Source: Betaproteobacteria bacterium (lineage in GTDB: Bacteria; Pseudomonadota; Gammaproteobacteria; Burkholderiales; Methylophilaceae). Taken from it: a stretch of DNA of 64,000 nucleotides. The stretch's first letter is position 1. Each line of letters opens with the position of its first letter. A program made the position numbers and the translations under genes. The notes beneath the pieces were generated by a model. The model had not been told where the DNA came from and did no database searches. It saw only the letters and a list, made by a program, of their open reading frames with translations. The stretch is taken from contig VGIC01000001.1 of assembly GCA_016867975.1 (NCBI GenBank), forward strand, positions 49,227-113,226, read 5' to 3'. Shown piece by piece: positions 55,704 through 64,000 of this stretch.

Positions 55704-57533
55704 ATGTGTGGTATTGTCGGTGCAGTAGCAAATAGAAACGTAGTTTCCACCCTGATTGAAGGCCTGAGCCGTCTTGAATACCGTGGCTATGATTCCGCCG
55801 GGGTTGCCGTGTTGAATGCAACTGGCATCGAGCGCGTACGTGCTGTAGGTCGTGTATCAAACATGACGGATAAAGCGAATGCAGTAAATCTGAGTGGGCA
55901 GGTGGGTATTGGCCACACACGCTGGGCAACGCATGGCGGCGTTACAGAAAGCAATGCGCATCCGCACGTTTCAAAGGGTGAGCTGGCCGTTGTGCATAAT
56001 GGCATCATTGAGAATCATGATGAACAGCGCGCACGTTTAAAGGCGCTGGGTTATGAATTCGTGTCACAAACCGATACCGAGGTCATTGCGCACCTGATTC
56101 ACTATTATCATCAAGGCATGGATTTACTTTCCGCCACGCAAAAAGCGGTCAGTGAACTGACCGGTGCATTTGCCATCAGTGTCATCTCTGTGAGAGAGCC
56201 TGAACACATGATTACTGCCCGCTTGGGCTGTCCGCTGCTGATTGGGCTAGGTGAAGGTGAAAACTTTATCGCTTCAGATGTTTCTGCCGTCATTTCTGTG
56301 ACACGTAAAGTCATCTACCTAGAAGATGGTGATGTGGCAGACGTTGGTCGAGAAGGGGTAACGATTTATGGTCGTGATGGCAAAACGGTGACACGTAAAA
56401 TTCACATCAGTGATGTGTCACTTGCCAGTATGGAGCTGGGCCCATACGCGCATTTCATGCAAAAAGAGATACATGAGCAGCCACGTGCATTGGCCGATAC
56501 GATAGAAGCGCTGATTGATGACAATAGCTTCTCCCCTGCTTTGTTTGGTGATTCGGCCAGCGAGATTTTTAAGCAAGTTGATAGTATTTTAATTTTAGCG
56601 GCAGGCACGAGTTATTACGCAGCGCTCACAGCTAAATATTGGCTGGAGAGTATGGCTAAACTGCCGACCAATGTCGAAATCGCCAGTGAATATCGCTACC
56701 GCGAGTCGGTCCCCAATTCACGTCAGTTGATTGTGACTATTTCACAGTCGGGTGAGACGCTGGATACAATGGAAGCGCTCAAGCACGCAAAATCATTGGG
56801 TCAAAACCTCACGCTGGCCATCTGTAACGTACAGGAAAGTGCCATTCCGCGTGCCTCGCAACTCGTGTTTTATACTCGCGCCGGGGCGGAAATCGGCGTG
56901 GCCTCGACCAAGGCTTTCACAACACAACTGGTGGCTTTGTTTACCTTGGCTGCAACCTTGGCGAAGTTAAAAGGTCAGTTAGATGCCGCCAATGAACAGA
57001 CTTATTTAAGTTCGCTTCGTCAGCTTGCAGGCAGTGTACAGTATGCATTGAATCTAGAGCCACAGATCAGGGAGTGGGCGAAATCCTTTGCGAACAAGCA
57101 ACACGCGCTGTTTCTAGGGCGCGGAATTCATTACCCTATCGCCCTAGAAGGCGCATTAAAGCTGAAAGAGATCTCTTATATTCATGCGGAAGCCTACCCT
57201 GCCGGCGAGCTTAAACACGGCCCATTGGCACTGGTAGATAGCGATATGCCTGTTGTCGTGATTGCTCCGAATGATGCATTGCTGGAAAAAGTGAAATCCA
57301 ATATGCAGGAAGTGAAAGCGCGCGGCGGAGAACTGTTTGTATTTGCCGATGCGGATAGCCACTTTACCGGTTCAGAGGGCGTGCATGTGATACGTACACC
57401 ACGTCATGTAGGCGTGCTCTCCCCCATCCTGCATACAATTCCAGTGCAGATGCTGGCGTATCATGCCGCCTTGCTTAAAGGTACTGATGTGGATAAACCT
57501 AGGAACTTGGCCAAGAGCGTGACGGTGGAATAA
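55704..57533 (+). CDS. glmS: Glutamine-fructose-6-phosphate aminotransferase
   Basis: The 609-residue protein begins [13 protein letters not shown], so Cys2 becomes the N-terminal nucleophile of the glutaminase domain (residues 2-240). Two SIS domains follow ([20 protein letters not shown] and [20 protein letters not shown]), ending with [13 protein letters not shown]. It makes glucosamine 6-phosphate from fructose 6-phosphate and glutamine. No glmS riboswitch is expected or seen upstream (51-bp gap from glmU). Confidence 0.97.
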   Translation: MCGIVGAVANRNVVSTLIEGLSRLEYRGYDSAGVAVLNATGIERVRAVGRVSNMTDKANAVNLSGQVGIGHTRWATHGGVTESNAHPHVSKGELAVVHNGIIENHDEQRARLKALGYEFVSQTDTEVIAHLIHYYHQGMDLLSATQKAVSELTGAFAISVISVREPEHMITARLGCPLLIGLGEGENFIASDVSAVISVTRKVIYLEDGDVADVGREGVTIYGRDGKTVTRKIHISDVSLASMELGPYAHFMQKEIHEQPRALADTIEALIDDNSFSPALFGDSASEIFKQVDSILILAAGTSYYAALTAKYWLESMAKLPTNVEIASEYRYRESVPNSRQLIVTISQSGETLDTMEALKHAKSLGQNLTLAICNVQESAIPRASQLVFYTRAGAEIGVASTKAFTTQLVALFTLAATLAKLKGQLDAANEQTYLSSLRQLAGSVQYALNLEPQIREWAKSFANKQHALFLGRGIHYPIALEGALKLKEISYIHAEAYPAGELKHGPLALVDSDMPVVVIAPNDALLEKVKSNMQEVKARGGELFVFADADSHFTGSEGVHVIRTPRHVGVLSPILHTIPVQMLAYHAALLKGTDVDKPRNLAKSVTVE

Positions 57534-57851
57534 ATTCGCGCACAAAGTTGAAGCCAAGGTCAGTGCTTTTTCTGCCCGCATTTAATGCATAGTCCAAGAA
57601 AAAACGTTTAAAACAAATTAAATAACTCTAAATGAACTAGTCTCAATCTGATCTAACAATGTACTGATAAAAGTAAACGTTACCGGATTTGATATGACTA
57701 TCTCCTGAAATGGTTACTAAAATCCCGTCGTTCGCAGGGCTATCATCGCGAGCAGAACCTCTGCTTCTGTAAGATTTTTTATCATAAGGGGAGGATGTCA
57801 ATATTTTGAATACAGCTATAATTCAAATATGAGTACTAAAGAGAAAACATC
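57534..57851. other. Intergenic region before the crp-like gene
   Basis: The 318 bp hold no gene. GGGGAGGATGTCAA at 57788-57801 is identical to a 14-mer at 46451-46464 and recalls an IS200/IS605-type end. No CRP-like palindrome was found, so autoregulation of the regulator is not supported by sequence. Confidence 0.55.
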
Positions 57852-58556
57852 ATGAGTCACCTCACCCCAGAGTTATTGGCAAGGATTCCATTGCTGCAAG
57901 GGTTGGAGGAAAACCTGCTAGAGGAGCTTGCAAAACTCATGCAAATGAAAGAGCTCGCGAAGCGGGATAATCTCATGCACAAGGGTGATGAAGCACGCGA
58001 TCTCTACTTTTTGCTTGAGGGAAGACTGTTGGTTGTGGATGTGAGCCCGGAAGGACGCCAGACGGGGCTTAATTTTATTGAGCCAGGTGACTTCTTAGGT
58101 GAGCTTGCCGTGATTGACGAGTTGCCTCGCTCTGCGACCGTGGTGGCGATTGCCCCCTCCAAAGTGGCGGCGCTATCAAAACAATTGGCGCGTAAGCTTC
58201 TCTTCGGACACCCTCTGATTGCAGAGCGGATGTTAAAGCATATCTCTTTAAAACTTCGTGCCTCGACCGATTACCGCGCTATCTTAGGGATTCCAAATGC
58301 ATTTCAGCGGATTTTTAGCTTGATGGAGCTTTTAGGGAAACCCGATCCGGGCAAACTCATTACCATTGAAAATATGCCTACCCACGAGCAAATTGCGCTG
58401 ATGGTGAATACCAGTCGCGAAACAGTTACCCGTGCAATACAAATTCTCAACGATGAAAAAGTGGTCGAGAAAGATAATCGTCGTTTGATTATCCGCTTCC
58501 CTGACAAGTTGCACGTCATTATTCGACGTATCTCGCAAGATCAGCAGGAAAAATAG
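57852..58556 (+). CDS. Crp/Fnr-family transcriptional regulator
   Basis: This 234-residue protein has an N-terminal cNMP-binding domain. GEL is at 83-85 and RSA at 93-95, the positions that contact the ribose and the cyclic phosphate in CRP. A dimerisation helix and a winged HTH follow. The recognition helix reads TSRETVTRAIQIL, with R189, E190 and R194 equivalent to the E. coli CRP residues that read TGTGA. No Cys cluster for an FeS sensor exists, so it is CRP-like rather than FNR-like. It starts the block that continues 4 bp later with a class III cyclase, which probably makes its ligand. Confidence 0.9.
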   Translation: MSHLTPELLARIPLLQGLEENLLEELAKLMQMKELAKRDNLMHKGDEARDLYFLLEGRLLVVDVSPEGRQTGLNFIEPGDFLGELAVIDELPRSATVVAIAPSKVAALSKQLARKLLFGHPLIAERMLKHISLKLRASTDYRAILGIPNAFQRIFSLMELLGKPDPGKLITIENMPTHEQIALMVNTSRETVTRAIQILNDEKVVEKDNRRLIIRFPDKLHVIIRRISQDQQEK

Positions 58557-58559
58557 TTA

Positions 58560-60422
58560 TTGAAAGCCTTCCTTCAAAGAAATCTGCTAAGAGCATTGCT
58601 CGTACTATTGGTCTACCTCGCAGTGGTGATCTTTTCAGTCACGTCTAATGCACTCTACCAAAATATAGAAGGGGTGTTATACGACGGACTTATTAAAAGA
58701 TCTTTAGAGGATCAAACAGAAACCCGCATCGTGCTCGTCGATATTGACGAGAAAAGTTTATCGACAGAGGGTGCCTGGCCATGGCCTCGAGCGAAATTAG
58801 CAACGCTCATCAATCGACTGACGCGCGACTATCAAGTAGGGGTGCTGGGCATTGATATTGTCTTTCCAGAAGCAAGAAGCCATGATGAGCAGCTAATACA
58901 TGCACTTCATCATGACAATCTCGTCATGAGTCAGGTGTTAGACTTTAATCCAGACTCATCTAATCAAACTGGCCAATTTGTGGCTATCCCAGAAAAATTG
59001 GAAGGCAAGATAAAATCTTCAATTACAGGCTATATCGCTAATCACCCGAGTTTGGTGGCGGCACAACCTAATGTAGCGCATATTACGCCAACGATTGATT
59101 TGGATGGGAAGGTGAGACGTATTTATCCCATCGCATGTGGCCCCATGGGATGCACGCCCACACTGAGTCTTAAGATGTTAGATGTGATGCATGGAGGGGC
59201 GCCTGTAAAACGCGAAAAAATTGGGCGAACACTTAATACGGAATGGTCAGCAAATGACCATTTGACGCTTCACCTAGATCAAGATGATCAGCTACTCATT
59301 CCTTTTGCACTTAAAACAAATGCGTTTACCTCAATTCCCGCCCATGAGGTCCTGCATCTTAATGCGCCGAGAGACCTATTAAAGAATGCCATTGTAATTT
59401 TAGGCAGCACATCCATGGGGCTGGGTGATTATGTGGCGACCCCTGTGAGCAATTTGACCCCTGGGCTCACCTTGCATGCCGAAATCATTTCAGCTTTTTT
59501 AGATAATCGTTTTATTTCACCCAATCCACACCCCATTGGGTTTTGGTTGAGTTTAGGGATGGTGGGCATCCTATTTTTGATTTGGCCCTCAAAGTCACCA
59601 AGAGCGCTTTTTGGCTGGGCTGTTTTAATAAGTTTTATCTTTATTGTGACCACGTTAGCGCTATTTTATTTCAAAAAGATCATAATCCCGCTCGCACCAA
59701 TTCCGCTGATGACGCTACTCACCCTATTTCTAGGGTTAATATTAGAGAGTATTACCACGAATCGTCAGCTTAAATTAGTGGCAAGTCAATTCAGTCGATT
59801 TATTCCAGAGAGTCTGGTTAAGCGACTACTTAAAGGCCGTGATGTCTCACCCAGCACAAAAAAAAGAGAACTCACCGTATTAGTAGCAGATATGCGAGGT
59901 TTTACCACGGCCTCCGAAGGAAGAGATTCTGATGCAGTCGCAGAACTGGCACAAAAATGCCTATCAGCGCTCACTGATGTTGTGTATCGACATGGCGGGA
60001 CGATTGAGAAGTATTCTGGGGATGGGTTGATGGCTGTATGGGGCGCGCCTAACTTTGACCCTCATCATGCTAGCCATGCGGTTGAGGCTGGAATGGATAT
60101 GCAAAAGGCAATTCTCAATCTTAAAGATTGGTTTATCGCACACGACTTCAAGCCGATGAGAGTCAGTATCGGGGTCAATACTGGAGAAGGGTCGGTAGGT
60201 GTATTTGGAAGTAAAGCACATCTTGCTTGGACCGCGCATGGGGATGCGGTCAATGTGGCAAGTCGTATCGAACAACTTACGCGTCAAGTAGGTTATGACC
60301 TGTTAATGGGTGAGCGAACACAAGCGCTCTATGGAGGGCTCAACGTGATTGATTGTGGGGAGCATTCTGTGAAAGGCAGATCCGGCCAAGTGAGAGTGTT
60401 TGCGATAGAAAATAAAGGCTAA
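58560..60422 (+). CDS. CHASE2-domain class III adenylate/guanylate cyclase
   Basis: This 620-residue protein starts at TTG 58560, 3 bp after the crp-like stop, with AGGA upstream. An N-terminal membrane helix (residues 8-30) leads to a periplasmic CHASE2 domain (about 35-310; GVLGIDIVFPEARSHDEQLI and GSTSMGLGDYVATPV), then three membrane helices (326-397) and the cyclase domain. Metal Asp residues are D444 (VADMRGF) and D488 (YSGDG). K484 with T558 (AWTAHGDAVN) is the purine-specifying pair expected for class IIIb adenylate cyclases. N565 and R569 are the transition-state residues. It should convert ATP to cAMP in response to an envelope signal. Confidence 0.9.
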   Translation: MKAFLQRNLLRALLVLLVYLAVVIFSVTSNALYQNIEGVLYDGLIKRSLEDQTETRIVLVDIDEKSLSTEGAWPWPRAKLATLINRLTRDYQVGVLGIDIVFPEARSHDEQLIHALHHDNLVMSQVLDFNPDSSNQTGQFVAIPEKLEGKIKSSITGYIANHPSLVAAQPNVAHITPTIDLDGKVRRIYPIACGPMGCTPTLSLKMLDVMHGGAPVKREKIGRTLNTEWSANDHLTLHLDQDDQLLIPFALKTNAFTSIPAHEVLHLNAPRDLLKNAIVILGSTSMGLGDYVATPVSNLTPGLTLHAEIISAFLDNRFISPNPHPIGFWLSLGMVGILFLIWPSKSPRALFGWAVLISFIFIVTTLALFYFKKIIIPLAPIPLMTLLTLFLGLILESITTNRQLKLVASQFSRFIPESLVKRLLKGRDVSPSTKKRELTVLVADMRGFTTASEGRDSDAVAELAQKCLSALTDVVYRHGGTIEKYSGDGLMAVWGAPNFDPHHASHAVEAGMDMQKAILNLKDWFIAHDFKPMRVSIGVNTGEGSVGVFGSKAHLAWTAHGDAVNVASRIEQLTRQVGYDLLMGERTQALYGGLNVIDCGEHSVKGRSGQVRVFAIENKG

Positions 60423-60459
60423 AACTTGAAAAGCCCCTAACTCACCCCATCTTTGAAAA

Positions 60460-60475
60460 TGTGCTCTGGGTCACA
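60460..60475. promoter_or_regulatory. CRP-like operator before fecR
   Basis: TGTGC-TCTGGG-TCACA matches the CRP consensus TGTGA-N6-TCACA at nine of ten half-site positions. It lies 96 bp before the fecR ATG and 37 bp after the cyclase stop. The nearby crp-like gene has CRP-type recognition residues, which supports the assignment. Confidence 0.6.
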
Positions 60476-60519
60476 AAAAGTTGACGTTGATTGTTGGACA
60501 CTATTAAATGTGTAAAAGT

Positions 60520-60559
60520 GTGGGTAGCATTGAAACTTAGTGGGTAGTGTTAAAACTTA
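60520..60559 (+). repeat. Two 20-bp tandem repeats in the fecR leader
   Basis: GTGGGTAGCATTGAAACTTA (60520-60539) is followed directly by GTGGGTAGTGTTAAAACTTA (60540-60559), with 17 of 20 bases identical. The second copy abuts the ribosome site of fecR, so it could be an extra operator or a translation-control element. Confidence 0.75.
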
Positions 60560-60570
60560 AAGAGCAGTAC

Positions 60571-61746
60571 ATGAAAAAAGCGATTAAACAATTCATCTTG
60601 GCAAGTTTGATTGCCTTAGCCCCAGTCCTTGCGAATGCGCGGGTAGGCGAGGTGATTTTTGCCATTGGCGATGCGAAGCTAGAAGGGGCCGTGAACCCTA
60701 TTAAGCGTGGTGATTCTTTGGATGTCGGGCAAGTGATTGTCACTGGGGCTAATGGTCACGTGCATATTCGTTTTGATGATGATGCTTTTGTCAGTGTTCG
60801 CCCGGGCTCATCTCTTAAGATAGAGCGCTATGTCTTTGATGAGCGTGACCCTAAAAATAATCAGGTGAAATTTACCTTAATGAAAGGCACATCGCGTCTC
60901 ATTACGGGTAAAGCAGGTCAGGCAAATAAACAAGGCTTCAGGCTCAATACGCCTGTCGCAGCGATCGGCATTCGCGGCACAGACTTTATTGTGCAAACCG
61001 ACTTGGACAGCACGCGCGTTGCAGTGCAGCAAGGCGGGGTGACCATTGCACCTTTTAGCCAGGATTGTGCTGCGCAAGCGCTTGGCCCATGTGGCGGTGC
61101 GCGTGCAAGGGATTTGGCTGGAAGCTTAAGTGATGCTTTTTTAGAGGTCCGAGCACAAGGATCCATTGAGCTTGTTCAAGGTCAAGGTCGCAAGGTATTT
61201 GCGCTACCGCGTCCTGAAGAGCCTTCGGTGAATGGCGGCGCCCATCAAAAATCAACCCAATTACCTAATGGTATGCAAGGGAGTCAGCAGCTGATGTGGG
61301 GGCGTTGGTCTTCCAATAGTATGGCGCCTGCAGGCTATGAGCTCATCGGTCAAAACGATGCTTTTTTGTTGTACCGAAATGCTGAGTTACTCAATCTTCC
61401 GACCTCTGGCTTTGTCAACTTTACCCTCACCAATAGCGAGGCCTATGGCCGTGTGGGGCGAGGCGCGTATGAGCGTGCAAGTGTTTCTAACGCGAACTTT
61501 TCGGTAAATTTCGAAGAAATGCGCTACCAAACCAAATTTGATTGGGCTTTTGAAAATCAAAAAACCACCTTAAGAAGTCATGGTCTTGTCACGGAAGAAG
61601 GTCGCTTAAGAGCAGATTCAGGTCGAAGTAATGTATCGATTTCTGGGGCTTTATCAGGCAATGGTGACTCTGCAGCGTATCTATTTAATAAACGCCTCAA
61701 TAATGAAACCAATGCCTATGGAGTTATGCACTGGCAGCAAAAATAA
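60571..61746 (+). CDS. FecR-domain periplasmic protein
   Basis: The ATG at 60571 gives 391 residues with a signal peptide (cleavage near NARVGE, after residue 22). The FecR domain runs to about residue 150 (GDSLDVGQVIVTGANGHVHI, then TPVAAIGIRGTDFIVQTD). The rest is beta-rich with two Cys in CAAQALGPCGG and no recognised domain. Despite the name, such proteins are usually not iron regulators. They occur beside CHASE2 cyclases and secretion-type barrels and may bind cell-wall or polysaccharide. A GTG start eight codons earlier would precede the basic signal start and is unlikely. Confidence 0.85.
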   Translation: MKKAIKQFILASLIALAPVLANARVGEVIFAIGDAKLEGAVNPIKRGDSLDVGQVIVTGANGHVHIRFDDDAFVSVRPGSSLKIERYVFDERDPKNNQVKFTLMKGTSRLITGKAGQANKQGFRLNTPVAAIGIRGTDFIVQTDLDSTRVAVQQGGVTIAPFSQDCAAQALGPCGGARARDLAGSLSDAFLEVRAQGSIELVQGQGRKVFALPRPEEPSVNGGAHQKSTQLPNGMQGSQQLMWGRWSSNSMAPAGYELIGQNDAFLLYRNAELLNLPTSGFVNFTLTNSEAYGRVGRGAYERASVSNANFSVNFEEMRYQTKFDWAFENQKTTLRSHGLVTEEGRLRADSGRSNVSISGALSGNGDSAAYLFNKRLNNETNAYGVMHWQQK

Positions 61747-61777
61747 CGTGGTCACTGTGGTATGATATGACCCCGTG

Positions 61778-63130
61778 ATGATCACACGATTTATTCTCCC
61801 CTTGTTGATGAGTCTCGCAATTGTTTGCGGGACTCTTTCTTTATGTGTTGCCGCACCTGATTTCTCACAAATCAAACAACAAGTTGATCAATTTGTACTA
61901 GAAAAGCGACTTGCTGAAGCGCTCGTGATTTTAACTTCTCACCAAGCAGAATTCCAAGATGATTCAAATTATGATTATCTCTTGGGAGTGACCGCATTAG
62001 CTGCCGAAGACAACACCCTTGCACTCAATGCATTAGAGCGCGTGGTGATGCGTAACCCTAACTTTGCAGGGGCATGGCTAGACCTTGCGATTGCCTACTA
62101 TCGCATGGGCGATTACGCAACGGCTACGCAACTACTCACCCATATTGAACAAAACTTTAATCCTCCAAAGAACTTAAAAACACAAATTGCCGATGTTAGA
62201 AAAAAACTCACGCAAAAAAACTACATTCAAGGCTGGCGAGTGAGTCTGATGGGCTTGCTGGGTAGAGCTGAGAACGCAAACTATGGGATGAATAGTGCAA
62301 GTTTTCAGCTCACGCCTATCGGGGCTCCTCCAGTAGATGTGGTAGTGGCGGGGAGTAGTCGAGCAAAGTCATCGAATGCCTCTGAATGGCGTCTAGATGC
62401 CTATCGACAGTTCAAGCATGACAGTGGAAGCAAAAGTGAGGTGCAAATCTTTGGTCGCATGCGACACTATAACCAAGTCAATCATCAAGATTTGGGAGAT
62501 GTTGGTGCTTATTGGATGGTGACTAGTCCAATAGATGCCAAATTAGAAGCTTCTCAAGGGGTAAGTCTGCGCCATGTCATGATTGATCAAAAAAGTGCCG
62601 CCACCTTTGTCAGCATGTTGGCTGGACTTCGATTAAACCTGGGTCCATGTAGCCTTGGAGGTCGTCTCGAATTTGAGCGACGAATTTTAGAGGGTGACCA
62701 AGCAAATGCAAATGTGCCTTGGGTGGGAGGTTCTATCGCTTGTCCATTTCAATCTATCACCTTAGATGGCCAGTATCGATATGGCTGGGATAATCCAGAT
62801 GGCACCCGGGCAGGTGGCAAAACGATTCGTCAAGAATCCTCTTTGCAAGTCAGATGGGCGCCAAGAGAGACCTTGCAACTCAGAGGACTAATCTACTATG
62901 CGGATTATCAAGACCAAGAGGGATATAGCCCATTACTGAATAACAATGCCCAAAGACACATTCGCCGATTTGGACAGCGAGCAGAGCTGGATTGGTGGTT
63001 GCCGATTGCTCAAAACCCAGGTTGGTCCTTGCATCTAGAGGCAGATAATGTTGAAAATGATGCCAACATAGCAGTGGCAAAATTCCGCGATACACAAGTA
63101 TTCGTGGGGCTTCGCTACCAACTCTTTTAA
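61778..63130 (+). CDS. TPR plus outer-membrane beta-barrel protein (Slam/porin-like)
   Basis: The 450-residue protein has a signal peptide (LSLCVAA, near residue 25) and TPR-like helices to about residue 150 (YDYLLGVTALAAEDNTLALN, AWLDLAIAYYRMGDYATATQ). A beta-barrel of about 280 residues then ends in Phe (VFVGLRYQLF). This layout resembles surface-lipoprotein assembly modulators and exopolysaccharide or adhesin export pores. The gene starts 31 bp after fecR. It may export or hold the surface protein encoded next. The start at ATG 61778 is preferred over GTG 61775, and the difference is one residue. Confidence 0.78.
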   Translation: MITRFILPLLMSLAIVCGTLSLCVAAPDFSQIKQQVDQFVLEKRLAEALVILTSHQAEFQDDSNYDYLLGVTALAAEDNTLALNALERVVMRNPNFAGAWLDLAIAYYRMGDYATATQLLTHIEQNFNPPKNLKTQIADVRKKLTQKNYIQGWRVSLMGLLGRAENANYGMNSASFQLTPIGAPPVDVVVAGSSRAKSSNASEWRLDAYRQFKHDSGSKSEVQIFGRMRHYNQVNHQDLGDVGAYWMVTSPIDAKLEASQGVSLRHVMIDQKSAATFVSMLAGLRLNLGPCSLGGRLEFERRILEGDQANANVPWVGGSIACPFQSITLDGQYRYGWDNPDGTRAGGKTIRQESSLQVRWAPRETLQLRGLIYYADYQDQEGYSPLLNNNAQRHIRRFGQRAELDWWLPIAQNPGWSLHLEADNVENDANIAVAKFRDTQVFVGLRYQLF

Positions 63131-63135
63131 GTTTT

Positions 63136-63151
63136 TGTGACACACCTCACA
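63136..63151. promoter_or_regulatory. Perfect CRP-type operator before the surface-layer gene
   Basis: TGTGA-CACACC-TCACA is an exact match to the CRP half-sites with the N6 spacer, flanked by T-rich and A-rich bases as in the extended consensus. It is 5 bp after the barrel gene stop and 176 bp before the surface-protein ATG. A plausible -10 (TAAAGT, 63173-63178) fits a class II activator position. Confidence 0.72.
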
Positions 63152-63326
63152 AATATTTGTTTTAAGATGCAATAAAGTTCAACCTGCATAAAGGTTAAAA
63201 AAACCTAGAAATTCTTGTGGTTTTGCTTGTAAGCCAAGGAAAATAATGAGAGAATCGCGTGCGTTTTAAAATATATATATATGTTTTTTTGTAGTACCTT
63301 GTTTATTCTTATAGGAGTTTTATAAA

Positions 63327-64000
63327 ATGGCTACATATACCGTTGCGGCAGGTAAAAGAGCGACTTACAAAGAGTCTTCTGCTACCAATAATACGTATGT
63401 AATTAATGACGATACCAAAGGTGCAACCATTGCTGGTTCCGTAAATGGCGACATCATTGCAATCGAAGGTTTTGCTGGCGACTTTACAGCTAGCGTTAAA
63501 GGTCGTACTGTGACTTTGAAGAGCACAGTTGACACAGATATCGTAATTAAATTCCAACTATCTTCAACAACTGGCTCTACAGCTAGCGTTCGTTTCTTAG
63601 ATGGTGATTTAACAGCAACTTACACCGCAGCAACTAAAAAAGTAACTTTGGGTGCACAAACATTGTCATCCAAGGCAGCTGCAGTTAGTGATTCAGCATT
63701 GGGCGCTAACGATTCTTCAGCAACTTTTGATGAATCTGCTGGTTCTAGTTCTGCTACTGGTTCAACTTTCACGCTCACTGTAGGTATTGATAGTGGCTCA
63801 TCGTTTGTGGGTGGTGCAGGTGACGATACATTTAATGCTGCATCTACGGCGGATACATTATCAGTGTTTGATACGCTAGATGGTGGTCTTGGTAACGATA
63901 CTTTGAACGCTGTTCTAACAGGCACAACATTACCAGCGCTTCTATCAGTAACAGGAATCGAAACTGCTACTCTAAATACAAGTGGTGCTGGATTAACTGC
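63327..64000 (+). CDS. S-layer/RTX-like large surface protein (5' part only)
   Basis: From ATG 63327 (GGAG upstream), 224 codons remain open at the window edge. The start is like that of type I secreted surface proteins: no signal peptide, Thr/Ala/Ser/Val/Asp-rich, no Cys or Trp and only the initiating Met. Residues near 160-200 have calcium-binding repeats of RTX type (GGAGDDTFNA, GGLGNDTLNA). A Thr/Ser-rich beta-strand region is expected to follow. It would form a surface layer or adhesin. No secretion genes (ABC, MFP) are in the window. The size is unknown because the gene is truncated here. Confidence 0.75.
   Translation, partial: MATYTVAAGKRATYKESSATNNTYVINDDTKGATIAGSVNGDIIAIEGFAGDFTASVKGRTVTLKSTVDTDIVIKFQLSSTTGSTASVRFLDGDLTATYTAATKKVTLGAQTLSSKAAAVSDSALGANDSSATFDESAGSSSATGSTFTLTVGIDSGSSFVGGAGDDTFNAASTADTLSVFDTLDGGLGNDTLNAVLTGTTLPALLSVTGIETATLNTSGAGLT

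Overview
The window looks like the chromosome of a betaproteobacterial methylotroph of the family Methylophilaceae (Methylotenera/Methylophilus-like). The evidence is a lanthanide-type methanol dehydrogenase locus (xoxF, xoxJ and two xoxG-like cytochromes), a free-standing PQQ precursor gene (pqqA), an MxaD-like periplasmic protein, a PII/AmtB nitrogen module, and betaproteobacterial housekeeping operons (xseB-ispA-dxs, thiS-thiG-apaG, yggS-proC-yggT, ilvIHC, atpIBEFHAGDC-glmU-glmS). No rRNA, tRNA, CRISPR array or intact insertion sequence was found.

Layout. 1-2.7 kb: chromate transporter (cut by the window edge), comM and ubiK, all on the minus strand. 2.8-5.8 kb: a sigma-54 promoter, a TorF-type porin, glnK and amtB. 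5.8-6.0 kb: a 124-bp MITE-like element. 6.0-10.3 kb: an LtaS-type phosphoglycerol transferase and a glycosidase-like/LPS-kinase-like fusion. 10.5 kb: pqqA with its own terminator. 10.6-18.7 kb (minus): mltA, apaG, thiG, thiS, an IS30 remnant, folE2, dxs, ispA, xseB and an esterase. 19-20.7 kb: mxaD-like gene and beta-propeller lipoprotein. 20.8-27.4 kb: rppH, psd, ilvC-ilvH-ilvI, nadC, GST. 27.4-32.4 kb: IS1595 remnant, bcp, PIN-PhoH, lplT, ndh. 32.6-37.3 kb (minus): xoxF, xoxJ and two tandem cytochromes. 37.6-41.4 kb: pip, a YihY-cNMP-domain fusion and a TPR/2OG-oxygenase protein. 41.5-46.3 kb: palindromic repeat element, yggT, proC, yggS, DUF779 and an aldehyde dehydrogenase. 46.8-57.5 kb: the complete F0F1 ATP synthase operon, glmU, glmS. 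57.8-64 kb: crp-like regulator, CHASE2 class III cyclase, FecR protein, TPR/beta-barrel protein and the start of a large S-layer/RTX-like surface protein that runs off the window.

How the parts fit. Methanol is oxidised in the periplasm by XoxF with PQQ and a lanthanide, electrons leave through the c-type cytochromes, and Ndh and the ATP synthase represent the respiratory chain. The sigma-54 promoter ties the porin to ammonium uptake. The most distinctive region is the last 6 kb. It encodes a CRP-family regulator with the E. coli-type DNA-recognition residues and a membrane adenylate cyclase candidate, and two CRP-like palindromes stand before fecR and before the surface-layer gene. This suggests a self-contained cyclic-nucleotide circuit controlling a secreted surface layer or adhesin.
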